Made by a program: the position numbers and the translations under genes. This document shows, one piece after another, positions 16,642 through 24,814 of a stretch of 64,000 nt of DNA (within the stretch, counting starts at the first letter, position 1; every line of letters begins with the position of its first letter). A model generated the notes under the pieces. It was not told the origin of the DNA. It was given only the letters and a program-made list of their open reading frames with translations, and made no database searches. The stretch is from a bacterium (lineage in GTDB: Bacteria > Myxococcota_A > UBA9160 > UBA4427), in assembly GCA_024742285.1 (NCBI GenBank), contig JANSYR010000010.1, positions 124,001 to 188,000 of the forward strand, read 5' to 3'.

Positions 16642-18830
16642 GACGCGCGGGTCACGTCGATCAGGATGCCCGAGAGGTGTGACATGCCCGAGAGGGCTTC
16701 GACGTGCTCGAGCCCGTCGCCGGCGAGAAGGTTCGAGTTGACGCCCGGATGCTTCGCCGCGTGCGAGAGACCGTCGGCCTTCGCGTGTCCCCAACACTGC
16801 GGGATCGCGACCGTCCGCGGCATCATCTCGTCGCTCACCCGAACCGGGATTCGGATCCTGCCGTGATCCGATCGCACGTCGACGTCGTCGCCGTTCGAGA
16901 CGCCGATCCGGGACGCATCCTCGGGATTCAGGTAGGCGTAGTTCGTGCTTTCGCGGACGAGGGCTTCGCTGTTGGAGGACGCCGTGTTCATTCGCTTGAT
17001 CTGGCGCAGGCCGATCAGCTTGAGGCGGTCGCGGTTCGCGAGCTCCTCGGCGTAGAAGCGCTCGGTGTTCTCTTCGAAGGCCTCGACGACGGGCGTCGGC
17101 GCCAGGGCGACCTTCTTGTCCCGGGTCAGGACGCGGTCCGTTCCGAGGAAATTGTCGCCCTCGTTCTCCGGGAGGAGGAGGCCGTGCGGGTGATCCCTTC
17201 GCATCGCGGCGATCCCGGGCATCCCGGCCCCCTTGAGCATCCCGTCCATCAGGCGTTCGATGCCGGGAAGGATACGACGCAGCGGCGAGTAGAGGGCCTT
17301 CGCATAGGTCTTCGCGAGGGTGGAGAGGAGCTTCTTCCCGAAGAGGTCGACGCCGAGCTCGTCGGCCAGTCGCACGTAGATCCACCACTCCGGACGGACG
17401 TCCGGCGGCGCCTCGAGGACGGGATCGGCGTAGATGATGTAGGGCGTGGGACAGGTGCCGGCGAAGCTCTGGAGCGCATAGGGCATCTCGGGACGCTCCA
17501 TCCACGTCTGCGCGGGAAGCACGTAGTCCGCCATCGAACCGACCTCGTTCCGGAAGAGATCGATCGTGACCAGGAGATCGAGGGAAGCGAAGGCTTCGTC
17601 GAGTCGGCCGTTCGGGTTGCTGCAGGCGAGGAGTGGATTGCTCGCTTCGACGATCATGGCGGTCACCCGCCCGGGCGCGTCGTTCAGGATGTCGTCCGCG
17701 AGCATGCCCGAGGGCTGGATCCCGGAGACCGTGGGCAGTCCGTCTTCGCGGTCGAAGGTCAGGCCGAGCTCGCCCATCGCTTCGCCCATGTCGATCAATC
17801 CGCTGCCGAGGAGGGTGCCGCCGCGGCGGTCGAGATTTCCGCTGATGGCGTTGATCGCCTCGAGGAGCCAGAAGCAGGGCGAGCCGCTGCGCCCCTGGTT
17901 CACGCCCGTGGCCATGTAGAGGGCGGCACCGCCCTGACCGTCCTCGCTTCGCCGGCTCGCCTCGGCGTGGGCGCGGACGAGATCCCGGAGCGTCTCGGCG
18001 GGAACACCGGTGACTTCTGCCTGTCGCTCCGCGGTCCAGGGCCCGACGGAGCGGGCGAGGGTCTCGAAGCCGGTCATGTGTGCCTCGACGCGCTCGCGAT
18101 CGACGTGGCCGCCGCGGATCAGCTCGTTCGCGAAGGCCGCCAGGAAGTAGACGTCCGTGTCCGGTCGGATGAAGAGATGCTCGCCGGCGCGGGCGGTCTC
18201 GATCCTTCGCGGATTGACGAAGACGACGCGGCCGCCGCGTCGCGTGATCTCCGCGAAGCGTTCCTGCGCGCGCGGGAGGTGGTAGAGCGTGTTCCCGGAG
18301 ATCGCGGGATTCCCGCCCAGGACCATCATGAACGACGCGCGCTCGACGTCCGGGTACATGAGGCGCATCGGTGCGCCGTACATCTCCCCGTTGACCCGGA
18401 ACTTGTTCATCGTGTCGCAGGTCCCCGTTCCGTACATGCGTCGCGTTCCGAGCCCCTCGTAGAGGGCGGTCCGGAACATCGGGGACATCAGGATCGCGCC
18501 CCCCGCCGAGCCGACGAAGTGGGCGAAGGTCTCGGGGCCGTGGCGATCGATCTGCGTCCGGATCCGGTCGGCGATCTCGCGGATCGCCTGGTCCCAGGAG
18601 ATCTCCTCCCACCGGTCGCCCGTCCGCTTCATCGGATGGAGCACGCGGTCCGGGCTGTGCTGGGTCGCGCCCCAGCGCGTGCCCTTCACGCAGGCGTAGC
18701 CCTTGCTGACCACGTGCTTCGGGTCGGGTCGGATGTCGACCACGCGGTTCTCGTCGACCTCGACGTCGACCTCCAGGCCGCAGGTGGCTTCGCAGACGCG
18801 GCAGAAAGTGATCTTCGTCTCGACGGCCAT
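16638..18830 (-). CDS. Molybdopterin-dependent oxidoreductase (DMSO reductase superfamily), catalytic subunit
   Basis: A 730-residue bis-MGD enzyme. The N-terminal [4Fe-4S] site has Cys10, Cys13, Cys17 and Cys47. The Mo-ligand position falls in GTGTCDTMNKF, making Cys138 the probable molybdenum ligand, as in the nitrate reductase/NapA-like and related branches. The typical VFVNPRR block (substrate/cofactor) and the C-terminal molydopterin dinucleotide-binding domain (NGDDVDVRSDHGRIR) are complete. There is no Tat signal, so it should be cytoplasmic. No electron-transfer or membrane subunit is adjacent. The reaction is not predictable; family members oxidise or reduce small oxoanions, hydroxylate aromatics or hydrate unsaturated compounds. 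The gene is coupled to the downstream DUF3604 gene and divergent from an alcohol dehydrogenase. Confidence 0.88.
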   Translation of the reverse strand: MAVETKITFCRVCEATCGLEVDVEVDENRVVDIRPDPKHVVSKGYACVKGTRWGATQHSPDRVLHPMKRTGDRWEEISWDQAIREIADRIRTQIDRHGPETFAHFVGSAGGAILMSPMFRTALYEGLGTRRMYGTGTCDTMNKFRVNGEMYGAPMRLMYPDVERASFMMVLGGNPAISGNTLYHLPRAQERFAEITRRGGRVVFVNPRRIETARAGEHLFIRPDTDVYFLAAFANELIRGGHVDRERVEAHMTGFETLARSVGPWTAERQAEVTGVPAETLRDLVRAHAEASRRSEDGQGGAALYMATGVNQGRSGSPCFWLLEAINAISGNLDRRGGTLLGSGLIDMGEAMGELGLTFDREDGLPTVSGIQPSGMLADDILNDAPGRVTAMIVEASNPLLACSNPNGRLDEAFASLDLLVTIDLFRNEVGSMADYVLPAQTWMERPEMPYALQSFAGTCPTPYIIYADPVLEAPPDVRPEWWIYVRLADELGVDLFGKKLLSTLAKTYAKALYSPLRRILPGIERLMDGMLKGAGMPGIAAMRRDHPHGLLLPENEGDNFLGTDRVLTRDKKVALAPTPVVEAFEENTERFYAEELANRDRLKLIGLRQIKRMNTASSNSEALVRESTNYAYLNPEDASRIGVSNGDDVDVRSDHGRIRIPVRVSDEMMPRTVAIPQCWGHAKADGLSHAAKHPGVNSNLLAGDGLEHVEALSGMSHLSGILIDVTRAS

Positions 18831-18973
18831 CGCGGGCTTCCCTCCGATCGCCCATGGTGGCCGGGCGACCCGTCCGAGCGTACCGGATTCGCGAGTGTGC
18901 GCGTGGCTCGATTTCCATAGACTGGGGAGCCCGCGACCCCGCTCTCCGGCGGTCGCCCACGAAAGGAAATGCG

Positions 18974-20056
18974 ATGCGCGCAGCCGTGCTGACCGAGGTG
19001 AACAAGCCGCTCGAGATCCTCGACGTCGACGTGGACGGACCCCAGGCGAACGAGGTGCTGATCCGGACGGCGGCGGCCGGCGTCTGCCACAGCGACATGC
19101 ACTTCCAGGAAGGGAAGTACCCGAGCGCGCTGCCGATCGTGCTGGGGCACGAGGGAGCCGGGGTCGTCGAGGCCGTCGGTTCGGACGTGTCCTACGTGCA
19201 GCCCGGCGATCACGTGATCACCTGCGTGTCGATGTCCTGCGGCGAGTGTCGGAACTGTCTGCGGGGCAAGCCCTACCTCTGCCCGCACGAGAACCTGGTG
19301 CGAACCCCGGACGCCCCGCCCCGTCTCTCCCATGGAGGAGAGGTCGTTCATCAGCTGACCGAGCTCTCCTGCTATGCCGAACAGATGCTGGTCCACGAGA
19401 AGGCGGTCGTGAAGGTGACGAAGGAATTGCCGCTGGACCGGGCGGCGCTGATCGGCTGCGCGGTCACGACCGGCGTCGGCGCGGCGCAGAACACGGCGAA
19501 GATCGGACCCGGCGACATCGTCGCGGTCGTCGGCTGCGGCGGGATCGGCCTGAACGCGATCCAGGGCGCTCGGCTCGCCGGCGCCGAGCGGGTCATCGCC
19601 GTCGACATGCTCGCCGACAAGCTCGAGCTCGCCCGGACCTTCGGCGCGACCGACACCGTCGATGCCAGCCAGGGAACCTCGGTGGCGGAGATCCTCGAGA
19701 TGACCGGCGGCGGCGTCGACCACGCGATCGAGGCGGTCGGACTCAAGCAGACCGCCGAGGACTGCTTCAACATGCTCGCCAGCGGCGGGACGGCGACGGT
19801 GATCGGCATGATCCCGATCGGGACGACCGTCGAAGTCCAGGGCGTGGCCCTCCTCGCCGAGAAGAAGCTGCAAGGCTCGACGATGGGCTCGAACCGCTTC
19901 CGGATCGACATGCCGACCTACGCGAATCTCTACCTGCAGGGGCGGCTCAAGCTCGACGAGCTCGTCTCGCGGACGCTCCGCCTCGACGAGATCAACGCCG
20001 GATTCGAAGCGCTCCGGAAGGGCGAGGTGGCCCGCTCCGTGATCGCCTTCGACTAG
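18974..20056 (+). CDS. Zinc-dependent alcohol dehydrogenase (MDR family)
   Basis: A 360-residue medium-chain dehydrogenase. Catalytic zinc ligands are Cys38 (GVCHSD), His59 (GHEG) and Cys162; structural zinc ligands are Cys89, Cys92, Cys95 and Cys103 (CGECRNC..C). The coenzyme motif is GCGGIG at 187-192 with an Asp at the end of the next strand (AVDML), favouring NAD. It is closest in pattern to class III / aryl-alcohol type enzymes. The second of two close ATG codons fits the frame, with GAAAGGA upstream. It heads a plus-strand run (amidohydrolase 4 bp later, then lipoprotein). Confidence 0.92.
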   Translation: MRAAVLTEVNKPLEILDVDVDGPQANEVLIRTAAAGVCHSDMHFQEGKYPSALPIVLGHEGAGVVEAVGSDVSYVQPGDHVITCVSMSCGECRNCLRGKPYLCPHENLVRTPDAPPRLSHGGEVVHQLTELSCYAEQMLVHEKAVVKVTKELPLDRAALIGCAVTTGVGAAQNTAKIGPGDIVAVVGCGGIGLNAIQGARLAGAERVIAVDMLADKLELARTFGATDTVDASQGTSVAEILEMTGGGVDHAIEAVGLKQTAEDCFNMLASGGTATVIGMIPIGTTVEVQGVALLAEKKLQGSTMGSNRFRIDMPTYANLYLQGRLKLDELVSRTLRLDEINAGFEALRKGEVARSVIAFD

Positions 20057-20060
20057 CGGG

Positions 20061-21098
20061 ATGGAGGAGGAAGCCGGCGAGGTTTCGCGGATGGCGCTTC
20101 GCGAGGACTGGCTCGCCTCGGTCGAGGAGGAGATCCTCGATCCAGAGCGACCGATCCTCGATCCCCACTTCCATCTCTTCGAAGAGAATCCGACCTTTCC
20201 GAGGTATGCCCTCGCCGATCTCCAGCGGGACACGTCGCGCCACGCCGTCACCGGCGCGATCTACATGGAGTGTGAGGAGGGCTATCGCCGGGACGGGCCC
20301 GAGCATCTCCGACCGGTCGGGGAGATCGAGCGGGTCGACCGACGCGCGCGGGAGGCGGCGGCTTCGCCGGACGGCGTCCAGATCGTCGGGATCGTCGGCG
20401 ACGCGTGGCTGGTGAACGGGGCGGATCGCGTCGCGGAGACCCTCGACGCCCAGCTCGAGGCGAGTCCGCTCTTCCGGGGCGTGCGGGACATGGGCATCTG
20501 GGATCCGAGCCCGGAGATCGCACGGGTCGACTACGCGACCGACGGCGACTGGTACGGCGAGCCCGGGTTTCGCGCGGGCTTTGCGGAGATCGCGAAACGC
20601 AGCCTGGTCTTCGACGGCTACCAGTATCACACGCAGCTGCCTTCCCTCGCCGCGCTGGCGCGCGCGTTCCCGGAAACGACGATCGTCGTCGATCATCTCG
20701 GAGCGCCGCTCGGGGCGGGTCCCTACGCAGGGAAGGCGGAGGAAATCTTCCCGGATTGGCGGGCGAAGCTCGCAGCGATCGCGACGTGCCCGAACGTCGC
20801 GATCAAGCTCGGTGGGATGGCGATGCCGTGGAATGGCTTCGGCTGGGAGAGGCGGGCGAAGCCGCCGACCAGCGACGAGTTCGTCGCGACCTACGCGCGC
20901 TACTACGACCACGCGATCCAGACCTTCGGGCCGGATCGCTGTATGTTCGAGAGCAATTTTCCGGTCGACAAGCTCTCGCTCTCGTACGAGGTGCTCTGGA
21001 ATGGCTTCAAGAAGCTCGCCGCCGGCTACTCCGACGACGAGAAGGACGCGCTCTTCGGCGGAACGGCGCGTCGTGTCTATCGGATCGGAGGCGAATAG
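20061..21098 (+). CDS. Amidohydrolase family protein (Amidohydro_2 type, LigI/decarboxylase-like)
   Basis: A 345-residue TIM-barrel metal-dependent hydrolase. The HxH motif is His36/His38 (LDPHFHLF); VVDHLGAPLG and IKLGGM follow in the barrel; CMFESNFPVDK near the C-terminus carries the usual end motif of the PF04909 family, whose members hydrolyse lactones or decarboxylate hydroxy-acids. The start is uncertain. ATG 20061 is 4 bp after the alcohol dehydrogenase stop, and an alternative ATG at 20091 follows GGAGGAGGAAG. The tight linkage with the alcohol dehydrogenase suggests consecutive steps in the catabolism of a ring-derived acid or lactone. Confidence 0.86.
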   Translation: MEEEAGEVSRMALREDWLASVEEEILDPERPILDPHFHLFEENPTFPRYALADLQRDTSRHAVTGAIYMECEEGYRRDGPEHLRPVGEIERVDRRAREAAASPDGVQIVGIVGDAWLVNGADRVAETLDAQLEASPLFRGVRDMGIWDPSPEIARVDYATDGDWYGEPGFRAGFAEIAKRSLVFDGYQYHTQLPSLAALARAFPETTIVVDHLGAPLGAGPYAGKAEEIFPDWRAKLAAIATCPNVAIKLGGMAMPWNGFGWERRAKPPTSDEFVATYARYYDHAIQTFGPDRCMFESNFPVDKLSLSYEVLWNGFKKLAAGYSDDEKDALFGGTARRVYRIGGE

Positions 21099-21099
21099 G

Positions 21100-21996
21100 A
21101 TGGGCAGCGCGCGTTCGCGACGCTGGATCGGCGCCGTGCTCGGCACACTCGTTCTCGGCTGCGCAGGGAGCGGAGCGACGCAGCGCGATCCTGATTCATC
21201 CGCGAGTCAGGAAGTCCAGATCGAGACCTCCAATCGCTACGCGAAGGTCACGCGTCTCGACGGTCGGGCGATGGACGACCGGAAGACTCGCTTCCCTCCC
21301 GGCAAGCATACGATCGACTTCGAGTGGCAATCTCGGCAGAAGCTCATCGGACCTCTTTCGCTGATGACGACGACGTGTCGGATCGAAGCAGACCTGGTCG
21401 CAGGTGAGAGGTACGTGTTCGATCCCAACCTCGAGCGCACCCGCCTCGAGCGAATGCCGACGCACGAGCGGCGTTGGACGCGATACCGCATCGCGCCCAC
21501 CCTGCGTGCTTCGTCGACGGGCGAATCGCTCCCCGGCCTACAATGCGCACCCCTCTGCCGCGTGGCCTCCCGCCGTGGAACGAACACGGAGACGAGGAGC
21601 TGCAACGTCGTCGACGGAGCGGGGACCGACGAGTCGGTACCGCTGAGAGGGACTCCCGATTTCGAGCGCATCCAGAGAGGGGAGTCTCCGACTGCGATCG
21701 AGGATCGGGACTTCGCCGCAGAGGCCTTGGCGCGGGAAGCCGTCGAACGCGTCCGGGACTCCTGTCGCGAACCGGAGGGCGAGACGCGAAACGCGTGCCT
21801 CTTCAGGTCGATGCAATACATACCGTTTCGCGTAGGGCAGCGAGGGCTGTTGGTCTTCGTGCCCGGACGAGCATCGGACCCCGCGCCGGGTGCCTACCGT
21901 CGCGCGAGGGACGCGTGTACCTCTGATCTTTCCGGCCGCGAGCTCAAGGAGTGCCTCGCCGGGTTCGGATGGGAGCTGCTCCCGCCGCCCGACTGA
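21100..21996 (+). CDS. Predicted lipoprotein, function unknown
   Basis: A 298-residue protein with a lipoprotein signal ending at Cys21 (VLGCAG). The mature part includes a beta-rich 'FPPGKHTIDFEWQ' segment like the PEGA/DUF-type surface domains, then a Cys-containing second half (LQCAPLCRV, RSCNVV, DSCREPEG, DACTSDLSG) that suggests disulfides outside the cytoplasm. I do not recognise the family. It starts 1 bp after the amidohydrolase stop, so it is co-transcribed, but its base composition is slightly less GC-rich than its neighbours. Confidence 0.7.
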   Translation: MGSARSRRWIGAVLGTLVLGCAGSGATQRDPDSSASQEVQIETSNRYAKVTRLDGRAMDDRKTRFPPGKHTIDFEWQSRQKLIGPLSLMTTTCRIEADLVAGERYVFDPNLERTRLERMPTHERRWTRYRIAPTLRASSTGESLPGLQCAPLCRVASRRGTNTETRSCNVVDGAGTDESVPLRGTPDFERIQRGESPTAIEDRDFAAEALAREAVERVRDSCREPEGETRNACLFRSMQYIPFRVGQRGLLVFVPGRASDPAPGAYRRARDACTSDLSGRELKECLAGFGWELLPPPD

Positions 21997-22019
21997 GGCG
22001 ATCGGCTCGAGCCTGAGTC
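21991..22019 (+). terminator. Possible terminator hairpin at the end of the alcohol dehydrogenase run
   Basis: GACTGAGGC (21991-21999) and GCCTGAGTC (22011-22019) pair in 8 of 9 positions around an 11-nt loop, overlapping the lipoprotein stop codon. No U-run follows. Placed between a gene run and the next gene's leader, it could be a weak or factor-assisted terminator. Confidence 0.35.
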
Positions 22020-22055
22020 GGCTAGTCTTGCGGCCTACGTGTTGGAGGATCCCTC

Positions 22056-23261
22056 ATGACTGCCCCCCTCGCTGGAATCAAGGTCGTCGAGATCGCCAGC
22101 TTCGTCGCGGTCCCTGCCGCGGGAGCGCTGCTCGCCGACATGGGCGCCGAGGTCGTGAAGGTCGAGGTGCCGTGGGGGGAGGTCTACCGTCACGCTTCAC
22201 CGAAGCTCGCCGGCTTCGACTCGGACTTTCCGGCGGGCGCCCCCTATCAGATGGACAACCGGGGGAAGCGCTCGCTCGGCCTCGACCTGGCGCTTCCCCA
22301 GGCGCAAGAGGCGCTCCGGAAGGTGATCGCCGGAGCCGACGTGGTGATCACGAACGTGCTGCCCGCGCGCCTCGAGAAGTACGGGCTCGATCCCGAGACG
22401 CTCCAGCGCGATCAGCCCTCGCTGATCTTCGCGCGGCTCTCCGGCTACGGGCCCGACGGTGATCGCGCGAACGATCCGGCCTTCGACTACACGGCCTTCT
22501 GGTCCCTCTCCGGGCTGATGGATCATCTCCGGGACCTCGATGCGCCGCCCGGCTGGATGCGTCCGGGGGTCGGCGACCACTCGGCCGCGATGGCGATGGT
22601 CACCGGGATCCTCGGCGCGCTTCGCGTACGCGATCAGGGTGGGGACGGACAGGTGATCGACGTCGCGCTCCAACAGATCGGGTACTACATCAACGGCAAC
22701 GACGCGGCGAACGCTCTCGCGACGGGGGAGACACCTCCCCGGCACGACCGAAAGGAGCCGCGCAATCCGCTCTGGAACCACTACGAGACCCGGGACGGGC
22801 GCTGGCTCTTCCTCGTGATGATCGAGGCCGACCGCTACTGGCCGACGTTCACGAAGCTGATCGAGCGACCGGATCTCGCCGCCGACGAGCGCTTCGCGAA
22901 CGCAGGCGAGCGCTTCCGGAACAGCCGGGCGCTGGTCGAACTCCTCGACGCGCTCTTCAAGGAGCGGAGCCTGGCGGAGTGGGAGGACGTCCTGAACGGG
23001 GGACGGCTCATCTGGGCGCCGGTCCGGACCCTGGCCGAGGCGATCCAGGACGAGAACGCGAACGCGACCGGAATGTTCGCGACGGTCGACCACCCCGAGT
23101 TCGGGAAGTTCAAGACCGTCGCCCCGCCATTCCGGATGTCGGGACATGCCATGACCGGGGACGCGCCGGCGCCGCTCCTCGCGGTTGACACGGCCGACGT
23201 CCTCGGCGAGGCCGGCGTCGACGACGAGACGATCGCGCTGATCGTCTCGTCGTCGAGCTAG
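22056..23261 (+). CDS. CoA transferase family III (CaiB/BaiF type)
   Basis: A 401-residue enzyme of formyl-CoA transferase type. The N-terminal GIKVVEIASFVAVPAAGALLADMGAEVVKVE block is diagnostic, and the probable catalytic aspartate is Asp144 in DPAFDYTAFW. These enzymes move CoA between carboxylic acids without an energy cost and often activate bile-acid side chains, carnitine or aromatic acids. GGAGG lies 8 bases before the ATG. It is followed 13 bp later by a Baeyer-Villiger monooxygenase, so the pair probably acts in the same degradative pathway. Confidence 0.93.
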   Translation: MTAPLAGIKVVEIASFVAVPAAGALLADMGAEVVKVEVPWGEVYRHASPKLAGFDSDFPAGAPYQMDNRGKRSLGLDLALPQAQEALRKVIAGADVVITNVLPARLEKYGLDPETLQRDQPSLIFARLSGYGPDGDRANDPAFDYTAFWSLSGLMDHLRDLDAPPGWMRPGVGDHSAAMAMVTGILGALRVRDQGGDGQVIDVALQQIGYYINGNDAANALATGETPPRHDRKEPRNPLWNHYETRDGRWLFLVMIEADRYWPTFTKLIERPDLAADERFANAGERFRNSRALVELLDALFKERSLAEWEDVLNGGRLIWAPVRTLAEAIQDENANATGMFATVDHPEFGKFKTVAPPFRMSGHAMTGDAPAPLLAVDTADVLGEAGVDDETIALIVSSSS

Positions 23262-23274
23262 GCGGAGGCGCATC

Positions 23275-24792
23275 GTGGCAGTAGCGGCACAGCTCGCGGT
23301 CGAGACGGTCGCGCTGGACCATGACATCGTGATCGTCGGCTCCGGCTTCTCGGGGATCGGCGCCGCCGTCGAACTCCAGCGCCGCGGATTCCACGACTAC
23401 GTGATCCTCGAGAAGTCGGAAGAGATCGGCGGGACCTGGCGCGATGCGACCTATCCGGGCCTCGAAGTCGACATGCCGTCGTTCATCTACTCCTATCCGT
23501 TCGCGATGAGCGCCGACTGGGACCACGTCTATCCGCGCGGCAAGCAGATCCTCGAGTACACGCTGTCGACCGCCGAGCGCTTCGGCATCGACGCCCACGT
23601 CCGGACCGGGTGTCCCGTCCGGCGTTCGAGCTGGGACGACGAAGAGGGCGTCTGGACCACGGAGCTCCAGGACGGCGAACGGATCCGGTCGCGCTATCTC
23701 GTCAGCGCTTCGGGGCTGCTCGTCGATCCACAGCTCCCCGACATCCCGGGAATCGACACCTTCGCGGGATCCGTCATCCACACCGGACGCTGGGACCACG
23801 ATGTCGCGCTGAAGGACGAGCGGGTGGGGGTGATCGGAACGGGCGCGAGCGCGATCCAGGTCGTGCCCGCGATCGTCGACGACGTGTCTGCGCTCTCGAT
23901 CTTCCAGCGCACGCCGATCTGGCTCATGTCGAAGCCCGACGCCGAGATCTCCGATCGGACGAAGCGCCTCTTCGCCCGGCTGCCCTTCCTCCAGCGGCTC
24001 GCGCGCTGGGCGCTCTTCGCGATCGTCGAGCTGACCCTCGGCCCCGGCTTCATCCACTACAAGAAGTTCCCCTTCCTGCTCGAGCGTCTCGAGCGGAGTC
24101 TCGTCGAATGGATGCGGTCCCAGGTCGATGATCCCGAGATCCAGGAGAAGCTGATCCCCGACTACAACTTCTTCTGCAAGCGGCCGAGTTTCTCCAATAC
24201 CTACTACCCTTGCTTCAATCGCGAGCACGTCGAGCTCGTCACCGATCCGATCGAGAAGATCGAGTCCGCCGGGATCCGGACGGCGGATGGTCGCCTCCAC
24301 GAGTTCGACGTCCTCGTCTGCGCGACCGGCTACAGCGTCTTCGATCCGAGCTGCATGCCGAACTTCGAGATCCTCGGGCGGGGAGAGCGCTCCCTCGGAG
24401 AGGAGTGGGCACGGGACCGATACCGCGCCTACGAGGGCGCGACGGTTCCCGGCTACCCGAATTTCTTCCTCTTCATGGGGCCGTACTCGGCGGCGGGGGC
24501 GTCGTACTTCACGATGATCGACACCCAGAGCCGGCACATGAGTCGGGTACTCGTCGAGGCGCGGCGTCGGGGGGCGTCACGGGTGGAGGTGCGCGAAGAG
24601 GCGTTCCGCGCGGACTTCCGGCGCGTCGAGCAGCGACGCGCGGACACGCTGCCGTTCGCGGGGAACTGTGATTCGTCGAACAGCTACTACTTCGACGCAC
24701 ACGGAGACACGCCCGGACTCCGCCCGGTAACGGGCGGGCAGCACTGGCTGCGCAGCCGGACGTTCCCGCTTCGGGACTACCGTTTCGGCTGA
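23275..24792 (+). CDS. Flavin-containing (Baeyer-Villiger type) monooxygenase
   Basis: A 505-residue FAD/NADPH monooxygenase. The FAD motif GSGFSG is at residues 22-27. The Baeyer-Villiger fingerprint FxGxxxHxxxW(D) is complete at residues 163-174 (Phe163, Gly165, His169, Trp173). The second Rossmann motif GTGASA follows at 188-193. Such enzymes insert oxygen next to ketones to give esters or lactones. GTG at 23275 is the start, 13 bp after the CoA transferase stop. The downstream gene was originally the convergent repeat protein; an insertion sequence now separates them. Substrate unknown; cyclic or steroid ketones would fit the window's other genes. Confidence 0.9.
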   Translation: MAVAAQLAVETVALDHDIVIVGSGFSGIGAAVELQRRGFHDYVILEKSEEIGGTWRDATYPGLEVDMPSFIYSYPFAMSADWDHVYPRGKQILEYTLSTAERFGIDAHVRTGCPVRRSSWDDEEGVWTTELQDGERIRSRYLVSASGLLVDPQLPDIPGIDTFAGSVIHTGRWDHDVALKDERVGVIGTGASAIQVVPAIVDDVSALSIFQRTPIWLMSKPDAEISDRTKRLFARLPFLQRLARWALFAIVELTLGPGFIHYKKFPFLLERLERSLVEWMRSQVDDPEIQEKLIPDYNFFCKRPSFSNTYYPCFNREHVELVTDPIEKIESAGIRTADGRLHEFDVLVCATGYSVFDPSCMPNFEILGRGERSLGEEWARDRYRAYEGATVPGYPNFFLFMGPYSAAGASYFTMIDTQSRHMSRVLVEARRRGASRVEVREEAFRADFRRVEQRRADTLPFAGNCDSSNSYYFDAHGDTPGLRPVTGGQHWLRSRTFPLRDYRFG

Positions 24793-24803
24793 CGGCCGAC
24801 GTC

Positions 24804-24814
24804 CTAAGGCGCGA
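24804..24814. repeat. Target site duplication, left copy (CTAAGGCGCGA)
   Basis: An 11-bp direct repeat identical to 26033-26043, immediately outside the left terminal inverted repeat of the insertion sequence. With the chance-matching five bases before it, the identity covers 16 bp (24799-24814). Identical copies suggest a recent insertion. Confidence 0.8.
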
